Part shown: in pieces, positions 34,744 through 48,900 of the stretch
Numbering within the stretch: position 1 is the stretch's first letter
How the letters are laid out: every line of letters starts with the position of its first letter
DNA from: Hirudinaria manillensis
Taxonomy: Eukaryota > Annelida > Clitellata > Hirudinida > Hirudinidae
Assembly (NCBI GenBank): GCA_034509925.1
Contig: CM067528.1
Span: 12,668,501 to 12,732,500 of the forward strand
Direction of reading: 5' to 3'
Length of the DNA stretch: 64,000 bases
Made by a program: the position numbers and the translations under genes
The notes under the pieces: generated by a model
Told to the model about the DNA's origin: nothing
Databases searched by the model: none
Seen by the model: only the letters and a program-made list of their open reading frames with translations

Positions 34744-37700
34744 TCACAACACTTGGTTATTGCTGTCATCCAGTTCATTAAACACGGAATCGCATACATC
34801 CACTCCAGCAGATGTTGACGTGGGTGAGTAGTAACCACTTGTTGACACTCCTATAAGTTTATTTTAAATCATTTCGTTCAATGAAACTGAACAATAAATT
34901 AACAGGAAATCACAGACAACGTTAATAAACAACAAACCTGGCAAATAATATCTGTAGGTCTTGACAAGAGCTGGTTTTACATTTTTCACATGGAATATTG
35001 ATTTCAAGTCAACGGTGAAACAGGTTTCATTGAGCTGGTTTAACAATTTCAATGCAATTAATTAATTCATTTGGTGTTCTTAAAAATTATTTGAGAACTG
35101 TTTCCTAGAAGTTGAATTTGATTTCTATAAATGTATAAAATTCAACAAGAAATAGAAAGAATTTGGCAATTGTTTCAAATTGTATCCTAATTAGATACAA
35201 TTTAGACAATGTCTAACTTCATCGAGATAAATGGAAAGGCGATTGTTGCTGAATTCTGCTTTCTTGAAAACTTCTCCAATTTGCTCCTTCAAGACATCAA
35301 CATAATCTTCTGCCAGAGTGTAACCCGTCAATAAATTTATCTCAATCAATACCATTCCCGTTTCTTCAGTTCCATTCCAACTACACATTACATGTACAAA
35401 AGTACAAATTAACTAGTCTTAAGAAAGTTCAATTTTAACCATAATAAATCAATGGAGCTCATGCTAACCTAGCACAAACGCGAAGATTTAATCTCAGTCC
35501 CGAGGACGTCGTTTCAAGAACTTGTTTGATGTGATTATTTTCACGTTCATTAAGAACGTTGCACCTGACATTCAACTGCAAATAAATTTATTCATAACAA
35601 TTCATTATTTGCTTAATCAATCACCATTTTGAACATACCTGAACTAAAGCCAATCCCTCACCCGATGCTGAAAATGTTACTCTTGTAGAGTCAGATGGTA
35701 GCTGATGAAAAATTTCTTAAATTATTTCTTTAGAGTATCGAATGGTGTTCGGAATGATGTAGAATTAAATGTTATTGACGATGTTATTTTCGACAAAACA
35801 AACGTCGTCGTTTATGAGTTAAATCAGACAGACATTTGAAAGAAATACTAACTTGATGAGTTTGAAGCAAAAGAGCTGTTTCTTTGTTAACCTTGGTGAA
35901 TCTATGTACATATTCATTAACATTTTGAGTGACTTGAATATCAAGGCCATCGCTATAAGCCGATGGCGAAACCATGTGTCCGAACATGGCCAAAGCTTCT
36001 AAGCCCAGCACAGTATCCTACGATCAAATATCATGAGCTAGAAAGTTTTTTGAATCTTTCATTATCGAGGATAATATTTAGTATCTAAGGGATTGTCTTT
36101 ATTATTATAATAATATAATTATTTTCTGAGTTACATATATAAAGCTTGATAAATAAAAAATAATAATAATATAATAATAAATAGCAAAATATATTAATAC
36201 TAATAATTCGGATTGATTATAGTGGCTTATGTCCAGATAGACTTTAAGGCCACTGAGTGGAGAAGGGTTGACTTTCCCTGAAGAGAAAGGACTTCAGGGT
36301 GATGGAAGCCGTCTGGGAGGTGGGTCGTTACTGAGGGATTCAGTCTGTTCCATGTCACTGGAACTACGAAATAGATGCACCGTCGGTCGTGGCCCGATTA
36401 GAATGTAGGCGGAAGAGAGAGAAACATGAAAAGGCACCTGAGGTCACTTTTGCTCTGAATATGCTCGCCATTGGCGAATAGCAGGTGGGTTCGAGGCCCA
36501 AGAGCCATTTGAAGACCAACGTGGCGATCGATGTAGTCAACGAATATGTACAGTTGAATAATTATTCATAATCAAACCTGAGTGGAAGTGAAGCCACCTT
36601 CTGGGTTTCTTTTGGAAATGAGCCATTTTGCAATAGGAATAGCATCGTTGAGACTCAAACGTGAAGAATAAATTTGGAGCACGTACGAGGTCATTTCAAT
36701 GTCATTACTCTGAGGCTTCATATAGGAAGGCGAATCCTCCCCAGGAATTGATTTGTGCCAATGCTTCGTATCGCCTTTAAGTAGGTTTACATAATTAAAT
36801 AAAATTATTGACGTTTTTGTTTTGACATTTGATTACAATCACAAGCATATACAATAACAGCTTTTATTAAATGATGAAAACTTATTATATGCTAACGTTC
36901 TTGGATAGCGAGTGAATCGAGAATTGTCAGGACGTCATTAAGTTTTGGACTTTTTGCCAGATAGAAAGCATATCCAATAATGCTTAGAAGATAAGGATCC
37001 TGGTTATGTGTTTCATACTGCCCTTCTAAATAGGACACTGATTTTCTAATTTTATCATCCAAGCCAGAAGCCTGAATAATGTGTGTATTGAATAAAAAAT
37101 CTTGCATTATTCACTTTAAACATACATCTTAGATTAAATAATGACTCACGTTAATGTCTTTGTTGACAAGAAGAGAAATGAGAACATAAGCAGTCAGTCC
37201 AATCCCAGACGAAGCACCACCCTAAATTTGAATAAATACTATTTTACTTTTTAAATAAATCTTGATTAAGGATTAATGATGCGTAAAGCCATAGATTTTA
37301 ACCTGCATTGCTGTATGAAGGACTTTGCCACCTGGTGGTTCACTAAATGCACCAACATCACTCTGATGTTGAAGTATCCATCTGATTGTGTTAGCCATTT
37401 TATGATTATCGACGGGTATGACATCTTGAGCTTCATGGAACACTTTTGCAACAAAAGCACTCAACCTTAAACATTGTTGAATTTAAAAAACAACATATTA
37501 TCTAAAAGTAACAACATGTAGAAGAAAAATGCTAACCACACACTTCCGGCGGCATCATTATTACCAAATGCACTGAACGAACCATCATTTCTCTGATACG
37601 TTAATTCTCTTTGGTATCCTAGTATAACAAATAAATAAGTTTGCTTTAGGACAATGAATTTACCAATATATTGACATCGTTTATTGCCTTAATAATGAAT

Positions 37701-40700
37701 CAATAATGTTCAATAACCTGCATTAATGAATTCCAGAGCCTTATTCTTGATCTCATCAGTGAGTTGATTTGTGGCAGTGAGATATTTGACGATGTAAACA
37801 TCAGGAGCAAGAGTAACCATATTCTGTTCTCCACATCCGTAAGGCATTTGAAGTAAGTTGTCGAGGTTGTTGATTGTCGTACCCAGGATATCACCTGATT
37901 GACAAATGTTAATAACGTTTGATGTAAATTACAATTCAGTATAATGTCGTGTTTAAATACCTATTAGTGTTGCTTCAATGATGACAGAATCAGGCACAAG
38001 AACTTGAGGAGGAGGAAGTGACACGTCAAAGTTTATCACTGATAAATCTTCAGAAGGAATTCTTATCAACGATGAAAAGCTCTGAGATTGTTGTTCTCCT
38101 TCAGGCTATTAAATTAAAATCATTAAAACTGTTTTAGTGAATATTAAGTCAAAGACCTATTTACTGAAAACCTTGAAGAAGTGAAGCAAAAGAAAATTAG
38201 TTTTTGATGAGCTTCGGTGCCATCTCTAACATTACTTCTAACATTTCAGTATTATTAAAATCATAAACCTTAACAAGTAACTTTCTTATGAGAGAATCAC
38301 CAGCTACAGCTGTAACTGCCTTCACTTCGATAGGAATTTGACCAAGTGACGTTGGAACGATCCAGAAATACATGGAAACTGCATCATTGTCTTTGACCTG
38401 AATTTGAACATTTATTGCAAGAATGAATTAACGAGATTGAAAATTTGGATTTGTTTGTCATTCCTGCATAAATTAATGAAACTCACGAATATATTTTTGC
38501 TTGCTTCTACACCATGAAGATTTCTCTCCGTTGCCTGGTAACATTCTTTAACATGATAATAATTGGAGGGTGGCAAAATCACGGTTACCTATTTTTGTAA
38601 CAATGATACGTTTAATTTGTCTTTAGAAATTTAAATATCAAAAACACCAACCGGTAAATCAGTTCCAAAATAATTGAAGACGGTCACTTGTAAAGCAAAT
38701 TCCTCTCCTCTGATGACAGAGTATGGAAGATTTAGCAAAATGAAGAATGGTTTTATAACCGTTAGCTGCAAAACAATAATGTTTAAAAAATTTCGACATA
38801 GTCATGTTTTTTATAAATTTAAAATCGTTAAATTTCAGAATCCACCTTTGCCGAATTTTCAGTAATTCCAAGACCAAATCTATTGCTCGTGGCAAAAGCT
38901 GAAGCAATCCACGATGTAATTGTGTCCGGTACTTTATATTTCAACTCCACCAATCCTTCGTCACTTCATGGTAAATCAAAATAATCATATTAAATAATGC
39001 TTTCTTAATTAAACATTTAAATTCTATTACCTAGCCTGCAAGTCACTCCAAATCCAGGTTTCGGGAAAATTTACTCTAGGACTTGACTGGGTAGCAGGAG
39101 GATCGCGAGAAGGAGAATCACGAGAAGGAGGGGATTCCATCCTTGGGCCTGGCATTCCCATCATTCCTTTCATTCCTGACAATCCTGGCATTGCCGGCAC
39201 TGAAGCTTATGAAACATTTATTTAAAATGATGCAAAGTTGAGAAGCAAAATTTCATCATTTTTTAAACCAATGTTTAACTATAAATATTTCTAGTATAGT
39301 TGAAATAATTTTCAGAAAAGATAAATATGTGCTGAATCATTATAAATAAAACGAATTGGCAAAAATAAAGTAAAGACAGTTTGAATAAATTACCTTAGCC
39401 ATGCTTAATGCAGCAGAATTATGTATTGTGTATTATGTCTTGTTTTAACAGAATTAAAGTGGATATTCAGATAGAAAAAATATTGATTATAAAGGACAAC
39501 AAGAATGGTAAAAAATAATTTGCTGAAAATTTCTCATGAAAAAGGTTAGTGTAGCTAAGTAATGGTTTTCAAGAAAAATATAGCTATAAATATGCAAAAG
39601 TTCCTTCCCCATCCACAATTCGAAATCTCTTTTCAAAGCCCACACGTGGATGTAAAAAACGCTTCATAAGATTTTAGAAGAAAAAATTCATAAAAAAATT
39701 AAATTTCAATTAAATAACAGTATTAAGATGAAATAATTCAATTTTTCACTGAAAAAATCAGAAATTACTTGCCATAACTAAAATGCCTATAAATTGGAAA
39801 GTGCCTTTCGGTATCAATGTGAAAGTTTGTAAGAACAAATAGACCTGAATTCTGAAAAGAAATAAACAAAAAATGATAATATCAATGAATACTAACAGCA
39901 AAATACTGTTAGACTTATATCCAAAAACAATATTTAGCTCTAGTTGAGTTCATTTGATATTGGCTAACTTTTAGCAGACGATCACTACTGCTCCCTCCAA
40001 TCCAGATTGGAAGACAAAATCTCCAAAATATGAAATCATCTTGTCCCAAAGTTCTATCGCTTTTGTATTTACTCAGATCTTTATAAAGCTGGTAAATGTT
40101 CCCAATGATAAGTTAAGGATAGTATAATGTCAATCGAACACTTACAATTTCATTATTGATTTCATTTCCAGCACTAAGCAGAAGTACACTCTGATCAATT
40201 GCAGACAGTGAAACGAAGGAATCTTGAGATGCATTAACTCGCACTATCACCTCCTCTCCGGGTGATGTTGACTCTGGAGTTATGGACAGCGAAACCTATA
40301 TTATATTTAATTATTCGTTTAAATTTTAACTTAAACACGAAATAATTTTCCCATAAATAATTTATCTCGTGATTAAGTGGATTTGTTACGTTAATATTCT
40401 GCCACTCTGACCAACAATACCTTAAAACAAATTTATGAATAATACCAATAAATAAATAGAATTGCGAAATAAAGAAACCAAAAATCATAAAAACCTTGTT
40501 AGCCATGTAATCGGTAACTGAAAGAGAAATACTGTCAGCCACAAGTTCACCAGTGCTTGTAACATAAAATACAACAACAGTTGCTTGAGGGGCAAGATTT
40601 AAAGCCAAGTGGTCAGCAATAAAAATTGGTAAAGTGAAGTTGTTCGAAGGAACTTCCAAAATAATGTGGTCCAACAGGTATATCGTTCCCTTTCCAATTA

Positions 40701-43700
40701 TCTAAATTAGACGTTAAAATAACAAAGCAACCAATTTTATATGCAATTAATATGATTGTCATTCATCATACCTGATACTGAAATGAACGAATGTCCTCAC
40801 TTGTTCTGATATTTAATTTTAGTGTCGATCTCGGCTGAAAATAAAATTAATGAAAATATTCGTGAATTTATTCTCGCAGTATTTTTCAATTAATTAAGTA
40901 ATGACATCATTGTAACAATTTCCGCAACCCATTTTATAATAATTTGCAAATTAATAAAATTGAAATTAGTTTATTTCAATGATATTAAAAATAAATTTCC
41001 TTTACTGATAAATACCTTTATTGCAGTGCCGTCACCAATGAGAGAAAGTTGAATGTGTTTACTGTCCCGAGTTGTGAACAACTTCAGTTGCTTAGAAGCC
41101 TCGACATTGCTGTCAGTTTCATCATCATAAAATGTCGCCTGTAAAACGCTCGTTAAGTTAAATTTATTTTGGGATAATATTTTTATTTAAATATTGTATT
41201 AAAATGTATACGTTTATAAACCTTTAGAGTAGCCATGTCAGCTAACTGCACTGGTATATGTGATAAGACGTATCCGCTTGCAGTTAGGCAAACATTGAAA
41301 CGTGATTCATCAGGCCATACCTCAGGTATCGTCCTAACTCTTGAGGAATAATAATGATCATAATCATAATGAATATTACGATAAGTTAGACGAATTTCGA
41401 GAGATTTAAAAGTTCCGTTTGGAAATCGTATATCTGAAAGCTTTGGTTCAGAGCCATCTGGCTGAGATAATTTGATCTGTAATAAATCCACACATTTGTT
41501 AGTAAATAGCTAACTAATTATCATATTAATACCCATAAAAGTAACATGAGAAAAATTCTGTAATTATGATAAAAGGAAAATATTTATGAATTTCGTTTAC
41601 ATGAGCTGCGTATGGAAATCCAGGTTTAAAGTTGTTTGAAGAAACATCTAAAAATTTTAGCTCGTAACGAAAGGTCGTCATTGGAATTGTTTTATTTCCT
41701 TGCAAAGTGATTCCAGTGACTGCTTCGGTGACATTGGCCTGGACGAACAGATTATGAGATCTTTGATAACGATATTGTCGTATCTCATTAAATATCTCCA
41801 GAGGAACTGTGATGTCGGATTTTCCATTAACCAGCTATAATGATTTGATTTGTAGGTGATGCATTTGTTGATCTACGATTTAATTATAATATATATATAT
41901 TATAATATGAAAAGACCATTGACGTTTATGGTAACACTGACCCTATTATTAATATTTTTAATGCTATGCAAAATTCGTGTCAATGCAATCTTCTTTGCTC
42001 TAAGATACTTTTTTATTCACGGACTTTGTATCCTGATCTTTCAGGTTTTAACAAAACTTTCTAAGAGATTAGGCATGTCAATATAAGAATTAAGTGCCTG
42101 TGGTACATATTGCAAAATTTAAACAATGGTTGCAACTATGGGATAGCAAATACAGCGGAAGGGCAAACTTTAAGGTCAAATCGATAGAAATTGCAAAATG
42201 AAGGGTTTCTCTATTGGTTTGTGAATCCACAACAAACCTCAGTGTTTATGGTTACTCCTGCGTACACTCTATTTAACACCGTCATTGACACCAAAGCGTA
42301 ACCATTTACTGGCTTTCCGAAAGTGTACCTGACATCAAAATTAAAATCACCATTCAATATCTACGTATAGTTTTTCTGTATTATATATGTCAGAGTATTT
42401 ACAAATTACACTTTTATGCTTATTGTTAACGTTTGAATGCCAATTTAAAAATTTTATAAAATAAAAATTATAAATCAACTAATAATGTCTTACGTTGCGG
42501 TGATAGTTATGATATGAGGTTGTTGTGAAGAAGTGTTTGGATTAACGAAGAGATATCCTGGAGACAAAACTTTGACCTCGAACTTTGGCAAAACTGTTTT
42601 TAATTAAAATGCTAAGGTTAGAAACGATTGTTGCTGTTTAACAACAACGAAATTAAAGAATAAAAACAAAAATATATACCATATTCTGCAACCTCAAAGA
42701 AAACTTCATTTTGCAAATCCTGCAAAACATTAAAGTTTCAACTAATTAGAAAGAAGATTATAATAATTATAATTAATTAAATAATTTACCCGAGATTTGG
42801 CTTCGATTTTCCATTGACCCAATGGCGTGATGTGCGAAAGTTTCAAGCTTCCACTGATGACACCTACAGCAATACGTGATAGTCGTTAAGAAAATTAGAA
42901 ACAAATATCAAAATTTGTAATTAATAATCAAATAAATAACCAGATCGATTATTCTTGTTGAGCAACTCGTAAATCTTATTTCCGGATTGGTCCTGGTTAA
43001 ACATTCAACAAAACTTATGAATAGTTTGATTAATGGGCAAAACATTTATAAAATTAAATGTTCTTATTAGAACAAACGTAAATGGTGATGCTGATATTAT
43101 TTGTGTAGGGCTTCAAATTTGATTGAACTCCAAGAATACGGAATAACACTGTTAAAGATATTTGTTATTTTAAATTCTTCACAAAAGAAAGTTATTTGAT
43201 GACAAATTCGCCAACCTGTTTGACCAGGCTTATATAAATACTTATCAGTTTGAATAAAGAGTGAGTGGGATTTCGTTTGAAGTGTAACTGCATGCGATTT
43301 TTCAAAGGTGATGTCACCAGTAGCTTTAATTTCAAACACGAATCTTCCACGAGGCACAAATGTCGGAATCTTTTAAAGAACCATTGAATAATAATTGCAA
43401 GAAAAGATTATCTCAAATACGAAAAATGTTACCCTCAACTGGAATATGTTGCTATTTCCTGCAATGATAAAACCTTTGGTATAATTGTTGATTGTTAGCT
43501 TTATTTATATTCTCTTATATTTTATAATCTATAATTGTATTTCGATTTAGTGTTTTATAAATCATCTTTTATCTATTATCATTATACAGACGAAAGTTTT
43601 AGCGATGATTTAAAATTAAATAAGTTTTTCACCCTCATTTGGTGACTGAAAATTTGCCTCTGCTACTGATTCTCCTGAATTAATGTTTTTAATCCTGGCT

Positions 43701-43994
43701 TCCAACTGATAATTAATGTTGCTTTCTTCATAAATGATCACAACAAACTTGTAATCGGTGTCTGGTCTGAATTTTTCAGAAGCTGTGATTGTGTAATTTC
43801 TAAAAGACCGTAGGATGTAATAAAGATTTGTACTTTTTTTTTTAATTTTCAGCTAATGTTGTTGTAAGAGCTTTTAATTTTATAAAATAGAAAATATTTT
43901 ATTTTGCATATTCAAATGATAAGGCATGAATTACTAACATCGCCGACGACTGATGCAAGCACAAAGTCAGAAAAATTAATATTTTAAGATCCAT
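34744..43994 (-). CDS. Thioester-containing protein, copy B
   Basis: Same exon plan as copy A; I followed the exons from signal peptide to stop and saw no disabling change. Signal peptide [18 protein letters not shown]. Landmarks: [69 protein letters not shown] (37824-37838), KVLHTAMQ, and a C-terminus of [15 protein letters not shown]. The bait exon (39031-39205) is rich in Met, Gly, Pro, Ser and Asp. The exon before it ends at a GC donor (TATG|gcaagt, 39771-39772) in place of GT. The intron around 36180-36550 carries a GC-richer insertion. Most exons and introns closely match copy C, but the thioester segment matches copy A better. Probably a secreted TEP with opsonic or protease-binding function. 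Confidence 0.95.
36210..36540 (-). mobile_element. GC-richer insertion in a TEP B intron, possible non-LTR retrotransposon remnant
   Basis: This intron block has much higher GC than its surroundings. Read on the minus strand it has an open stretch with [18 protein letters not shown], which resembles the R-x-x-x-x-W-N-x-L-P-x-x-V tail found at the C-terminus of many non-LTR reverse transcriptase ORFs. Copy C retains only the left-hand sequence (about 47341-47490), so the insertion predates the B/C duplication or was partly deleted in C. The assignment is tentative. Confidence 0.4.
37824..37838 (-). other. Thioester motif GCGEQ, TEP B
   Basis: Same motif and exon context as copy A. Confidence 0.97.
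39031..39205 (-). other. TEP B bait-region exon (hypervariable)
   Basis: Encodes [20 protein letters not shown], then a serine/arginine/aspartate/proline repeat (SRDSPSRDP), then [15 protein letters not shown]. Only the final [13 protein letters not shown] part aligns with copy C, and only FPETWIWSD with copy A. Confidence 0.75.
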
Positions 43995-44048
43995 TTATCT
44001 CTTCAAGAAAACTAAGCTTCTGCAGTTCTAAAAGAAAATTTAGCCTCA

Positions 44049-44054
44049 TTTATA
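44049..44054 (-). promoter_or_regulatory. TATA box of TEP B
   Basis: TATAAA on the minus strand, within CGACTATAAATGAGGC, 55 bp upstream of the ATG. The same block is conserved upstream of copy C. Confidence 0.65.
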
Positions 44055-44641
44055 GTCGAGATGATGCTCTGGAGAGTTGGAGGTCGTAATATAATTATAT
44101 ACAATTCTCAGAAGTAGCTGTTTGCAGCGGTACTTCGAATTATTTTTCGGAAATAACTAAATTAACTTTTGACCAATTCTTCATAAAGCTTTTTTAATTT
44201 TAAATAATTTATTTAATCACGTACACTTCTTTTCTACTGATCAACGGCTCATAATTTATTATCAGCATGCACTTTCCCGTCATTCTCTCCTGTCCTTTGC
44301 TTAAACAATATGCCAACATTTTTAGTAGATAAAATGCTTTCAGTAAATATTTTATAATTAATTTGAAACTTCTTAAAAAATAAAACACAGAAGCTTTACA
44401 TTCGCAAATGTTAAAATACCAAACTTTTTACCTTATTCCTTCAAATTAGAAAGACTTTTGCCCTTTTCCCCCCACTCTTCGGTTGAGCGTAGAAACAGAG
44501 TTCAACATCGAAGCAGATATTACGAGCACTTCCAATACAAAGTTTCTCGCAAGTAATACATATTTATGTTTTTTTAAATTTGTATTGTTTTGTTGTTGCC
44601 ACGATGTACTTTCTATAAGCTTCTGTAACCTGAGATGCAAT

Positions 44642-44830
44642 TTTTATTTATTCCTAAGTCTTCTTTCATTTAAAAGTGTCAAATCGGACCTGTCGCCAAA
44701 ACTAGCTGATTTTTTTATCTATAAATATGAACATTTACATTTTTTTAAATAACAATTGAAAGCATAACCAAAAAATTTCATTCTGTTAAATCACATGCCA
44801 CGTAAATCACATAAGTACTCTTCTTGTTAT
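44642..44830. repeat. 180-bp local direct repeat, copy 1
   Basis: Shares AAAGTGTCAAATCGGACCTG, TCGCCAAAACTAGCTGA and CATGCCACGTAAATCAC with 44930-45120. It lies in an extra stretch of about 500 bp that is absent from the equivalent 5' flank of copy C. Confidence 0.85.
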
Positions 44831-44929
44831 AATGTTAATGTACACTTGACACAATACAGCTTAATATTTAAGATTTTACAGTTTGTGTGTGCTTGGAAAA
44901 AGAGACTTAATCCCCTTTTTGTCATCGTT

Positions 44930-45120
44930 TAAGTAATTCCTGAGTCTTCTTCCATTTAAAAGTGTCAAATCGGACCTGTCGCCAAAACTAGCTGAATTTT
45001 TTTTTATAAATATGAACATTTACATTTTTTTTAAGTAATACCTAAAAGCATAACCAAAAAAATTTCATTCTGTTAAATCACATGCCACGTAAATCACCTA
45101 CGTTCTCTTCTTGTTATTGT
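44930..45120. repeat. 180-bp local direct repeat, copy 2
   Basis: Second copy, in direct orientation, diverged by small indels in the T-rich part. Confidence 0.85.
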
Positions 45121-45289
45121 CATATCTCAGAAAAATACGATTTAAGTTAGAACATTTTTAAAATATTTATTCAAGATTAATGGTTACAGGACAGCAGAGC
45201 TAAATAAATGAATAAATTTGATATTTTCGAATTTTTCTTAATATTCACTAAATAAAATAATAAAATAATTAAATTATATAATGAAGTAA

Positions 45290-45580
45290 AAAAGCATTTT
45301 CTAATTATACATTAAATTTTTTTCAAAAGTTTAATAAAAAAAACATGTCAGAAATGAACGATAACTTTAAGTTTTAAAAAAAAGGCCAAGCGATAGTCAG
45401 GTTACAGAATCATTATATATTGGTGGAAATAGTGGAGTTGGTAATAGTTTGAGAGTTTGAGTGACATTACAGGTTAATTCTGTCGTATATAGTCTCATTT
45501 CTTGGACGATACTGTTACACTCCATCAGTAGGGAGAGAGTGACTCAACAAACGGTAAGTTGAACGCCGTTGTTGTTAATA
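45290..45580. repeat. Downstream flank of TEP C, paralogous to the D flank
   Basis: Shares TATATTGGTGGAAATAGT, CAAAAGTTTAATAAAAAAA and a GTATATAGTCTCATTTCTTG-type block with about 62520-63090. Duplication between C and D therefore covered several hundred bases beyond the genes. Confidence 0.7.
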
Positions 45581-45890
45581 ACTACCTAAATATTATAGGA
45601 ATTCTCGTAAAACATTCAAATTTGTCGCTAGACGTTGCAGATAATGTATACAATCAACTACGTAATTTGAATTAAATATTATTGGAAAACGTGAAATCAC
45701 TTTCACTAACATCTCCTAGCAGCTCACGATAAGACTCAAGACAGAAATGATATATAAAAACATATATTTCAGATGTGTTTGAATGAAAATAATTTATTCA
45801 CTTTGTGAATTGCATTTCATCAATATAATCTCTCATCAAATGTATAAAAATGAATAAAACCGAAATGTGGTTGTAACTCTTAAGTATAAG

Positions 45891-45896
45891 TTTATT
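45891..45896 (-). terminator. TEP C polyadenylation signal
   Basis: Minus-strand AATAAA about 50 bp beyond the stop codon, conserved in copy D at 63333-63338. Confidence 0.6.
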
Positions 45897-45942
45897 TCAA
45901 ACATTTCCAAGAAGGTATCGTAGAATTGTTCCCTTAAAGACT

Positions 45943-48900
45943 TCACAGTACTTGGTTATCGCTGTCATCCAGTTCATTAAACACGGAATCGCATACATCC
46001 ACTCCAGCAGATGTTGATGTGGGTGAATAGTAACCACTTGTTGATACTCCTATAAGTTTATTTTAATTCCTTTCGTTCAATGAAACAGACAACGTTAATA
46101 AACAACAAACCTGGCAAATAATATCTGTAGGTCTTGACAAGGGCTGGTTTTACATTTTTCACATGGAATATTGATTTCAAGTCAACGGTGAAACAGGTTT
46201 CATTGAGCTGGTTTAACAATTTCAATGCAATTAATTAATTCATTTGTTGTTTATAAAAATTATTTGAGAATTGTTTCGCAGAAGTTGAATTTGATTTCTA
46301 TAAATGTATAAAATTCAACAATAAATAAAAAAAATTTGGCAATTGTTTCAAATTGTATCCTAATTAGATACAATTTAGACAATGTCTAACTTCATCGAGA
46401 TAAATGGAAAGGCGATTGTTGCTGAATTCTGCTTTCTTGAAAACTTCTCCAATTTGCTCCTTCAAGACATCAACATAATCTTCTGCCAGAGTGTAACCCG
46501 TCAATAAATTTATCTCAATCAATACCATTCCCGTTTCTTCAGTTCCATTCCAACTACACATTACATGTACAAAAGTACAAATTAACTAGTCTTAAGAAAG
46601 TTCAATTTTAACCATAATAAATCAATGGAGCTCATGCTAACCTAGCACAAACGCGAAGATTTAATCTCAGTCCCGAGGACGTCGTTTTGAGAACTTGTTT
46701 GATGTGATTATTTTCACGTTCGTTAAGAACGTTGCATCTGACATTCAACTGCAAATAAATTTATTCATAACAATTCATTAATGCTTAAGTAATAATACTT
46801 TAAACATACCTGAACTAAAGCCAATCCCTCACCCGATGCCGAAAATGTTACTCTTGTAGAGTCAGATGGTAGCTGATGAAAAATTTCTTAAATTAATATT
46901 TCTTTAGAGTATCGAATGGTGTTTAGAATGATGTAGAATTAAATGTTATTGACGATGTTATTTTCGACAAAACAAACGTCGTCGTCTTTGAGTTAAACCA
47001 GACAGGCATTTGAGAGAACTACTAACTTGATGAGTTTGAAGCAAAAGAGCTGTTTCTTTGTTAACCTTGGTGAATCTATGTACATATTCATTAACATTTT
47101 GAGTGACTTGAACATCAATGCCATCGCTATAAGCCGATGGCGAAACCATGTGTCCAAACATGGCCAAAGCTTCTAAGCCCAACACAGTATCCTACGAACA
47201 AATATCATAAGCTAGAAAGTTTTTTGAATCTTTCATTATCGAGGATAATATTTAGTATCTAAAGGATTGACTTGATTATTATAATAATATAATTATTTTA
47301 AGAGCTACATATATAAACAACGATAAATAATAATGAATAACAGGCGGAAAAGAGAGCCAATTGATGTGGACCTGATGTCACTTCTGCCCTGGATATGCTA
47401 TTGATGAATGGCAGGTAGGATGGTTCGATGCCCAAGAGCCATTTGAGGACCAGCGTTGTGATCGATGACGTCAACAAATATGTACAATTGAATAATTATT
47501 CAGAATTAAACCTGAGTGGAAGTGAAGCCACCTTCTGGGTTTCTTTTGGAAATGAGCCATTTTGCAATAGGAATGGCATCGTTGAGACCCAGAATTAATG
47601 ATGAATGAATTTGCAGCACGTACGAGGTCATTTCAATGTCATTACTCTGAGGCTTCATATACGAAGGCGAATCCTCTCCAGGAATTGATTTGTGCCAATG
47701 CTTCGTATCGCCTTGGAGTAGGCATACATAATTAAATAAAATTAATGACGTTTTTGTTTTGACATTTGATTACAATCACAAGCATATTCGATAACAGCTT
47801 CTATTAAATGGTTATACTAACGTTCTTGGATCGCGAGTGAATCGAGATTTGTCAGGACATCATTAAGTTTTGGACTTTTTGCCAGATAGAAAGCATATCC
47901 AATAATGCTTAGAAGATAAGGATCCTGGTTATGTGTTTCATACTGCCCTTCTAAATAGGACACTGATTTTCTAATTTTATCATCCAAGCCAGAAACCTGA
48001 ATAATGTTTGTATTCAATATAAAATCTTGCATTATTCACTTTACACATACATATTAGATTAAATGATGACTCACGTTAATGTCTTTGTTGACAAGAAGAG
48101 AAATGAGAACATAAGCAGTCAGTCCAATCCCAGATGAAGCACCACCCTAAATTTTGGTAATTACAATTTTAAAATTTAAATAAACCTTGATTAGGGATAA
48201 ACCTTAATGATGCATTAAGCCATAGATTTTAACCTGCATTTCTGTATGAAGGACTTTACCACCTGGTGGTTCACTAAATGCACCAACATCACTCTGATGT
48301 TGAAGTATCCATCTGATTGTGTTAGCCATTTTATGATTATCGACGGGTATGACATCTTGAGCTTCATGGAACACTTTTGCAACAAAAGCACTCAACCTTA
48401 AACATTGTTGAATTTAAAAAACAACATATTATCTAAAAGTAACAACATGTAGAAGAAAAATGCTAACCACACACTTCCGGCGGCATCTTTATTACCAAAT
48501 GCACTGAACGACCCATCACTTCTCTGATACGTTAATTCTCTTTGGTATCCTATTATAACAGATAAATAAGTTTGCTTTAGGACAATGTCTCTACCTATAT
48601 AGTGATATCGTTGCCCTCATAATGAATAAATAATATTCAACAACCTGCATTAATGAATTCCAGAGCCTTATTCTTGATCTCATCAGTGAGTTGATTTGTG
48701 GCAGTGAGATATTTAACGATGTACACATCAGGAGCTAAAGTAACCATATTCTGTTCTCCACATCCGTAAGGCATTTGCAGTAAGTTGTCGAGGTTGTTGA
48801 TTGTCGTACCCAGGATATCACCTGATTGAGAAATGTTAATAACGTGTGATGTAAAATACAATTTAGTATTATGTCGTGTTTAAATACCTATTAGTGTTGC

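Larger units (their letters stand above)
43995..45942. other. TEP B-TEP C spacer
   Basis: Holds the TEP B promoter, a local 180-bp direct duplication, and the TEP C 3' flank (homologous to the D flank from about 45290). No separate gene is supported; an 89-codon plus-strand frame at 44483-44752 lies partly in the duplicated sequence and shows no domain. Confidence 0.55.
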
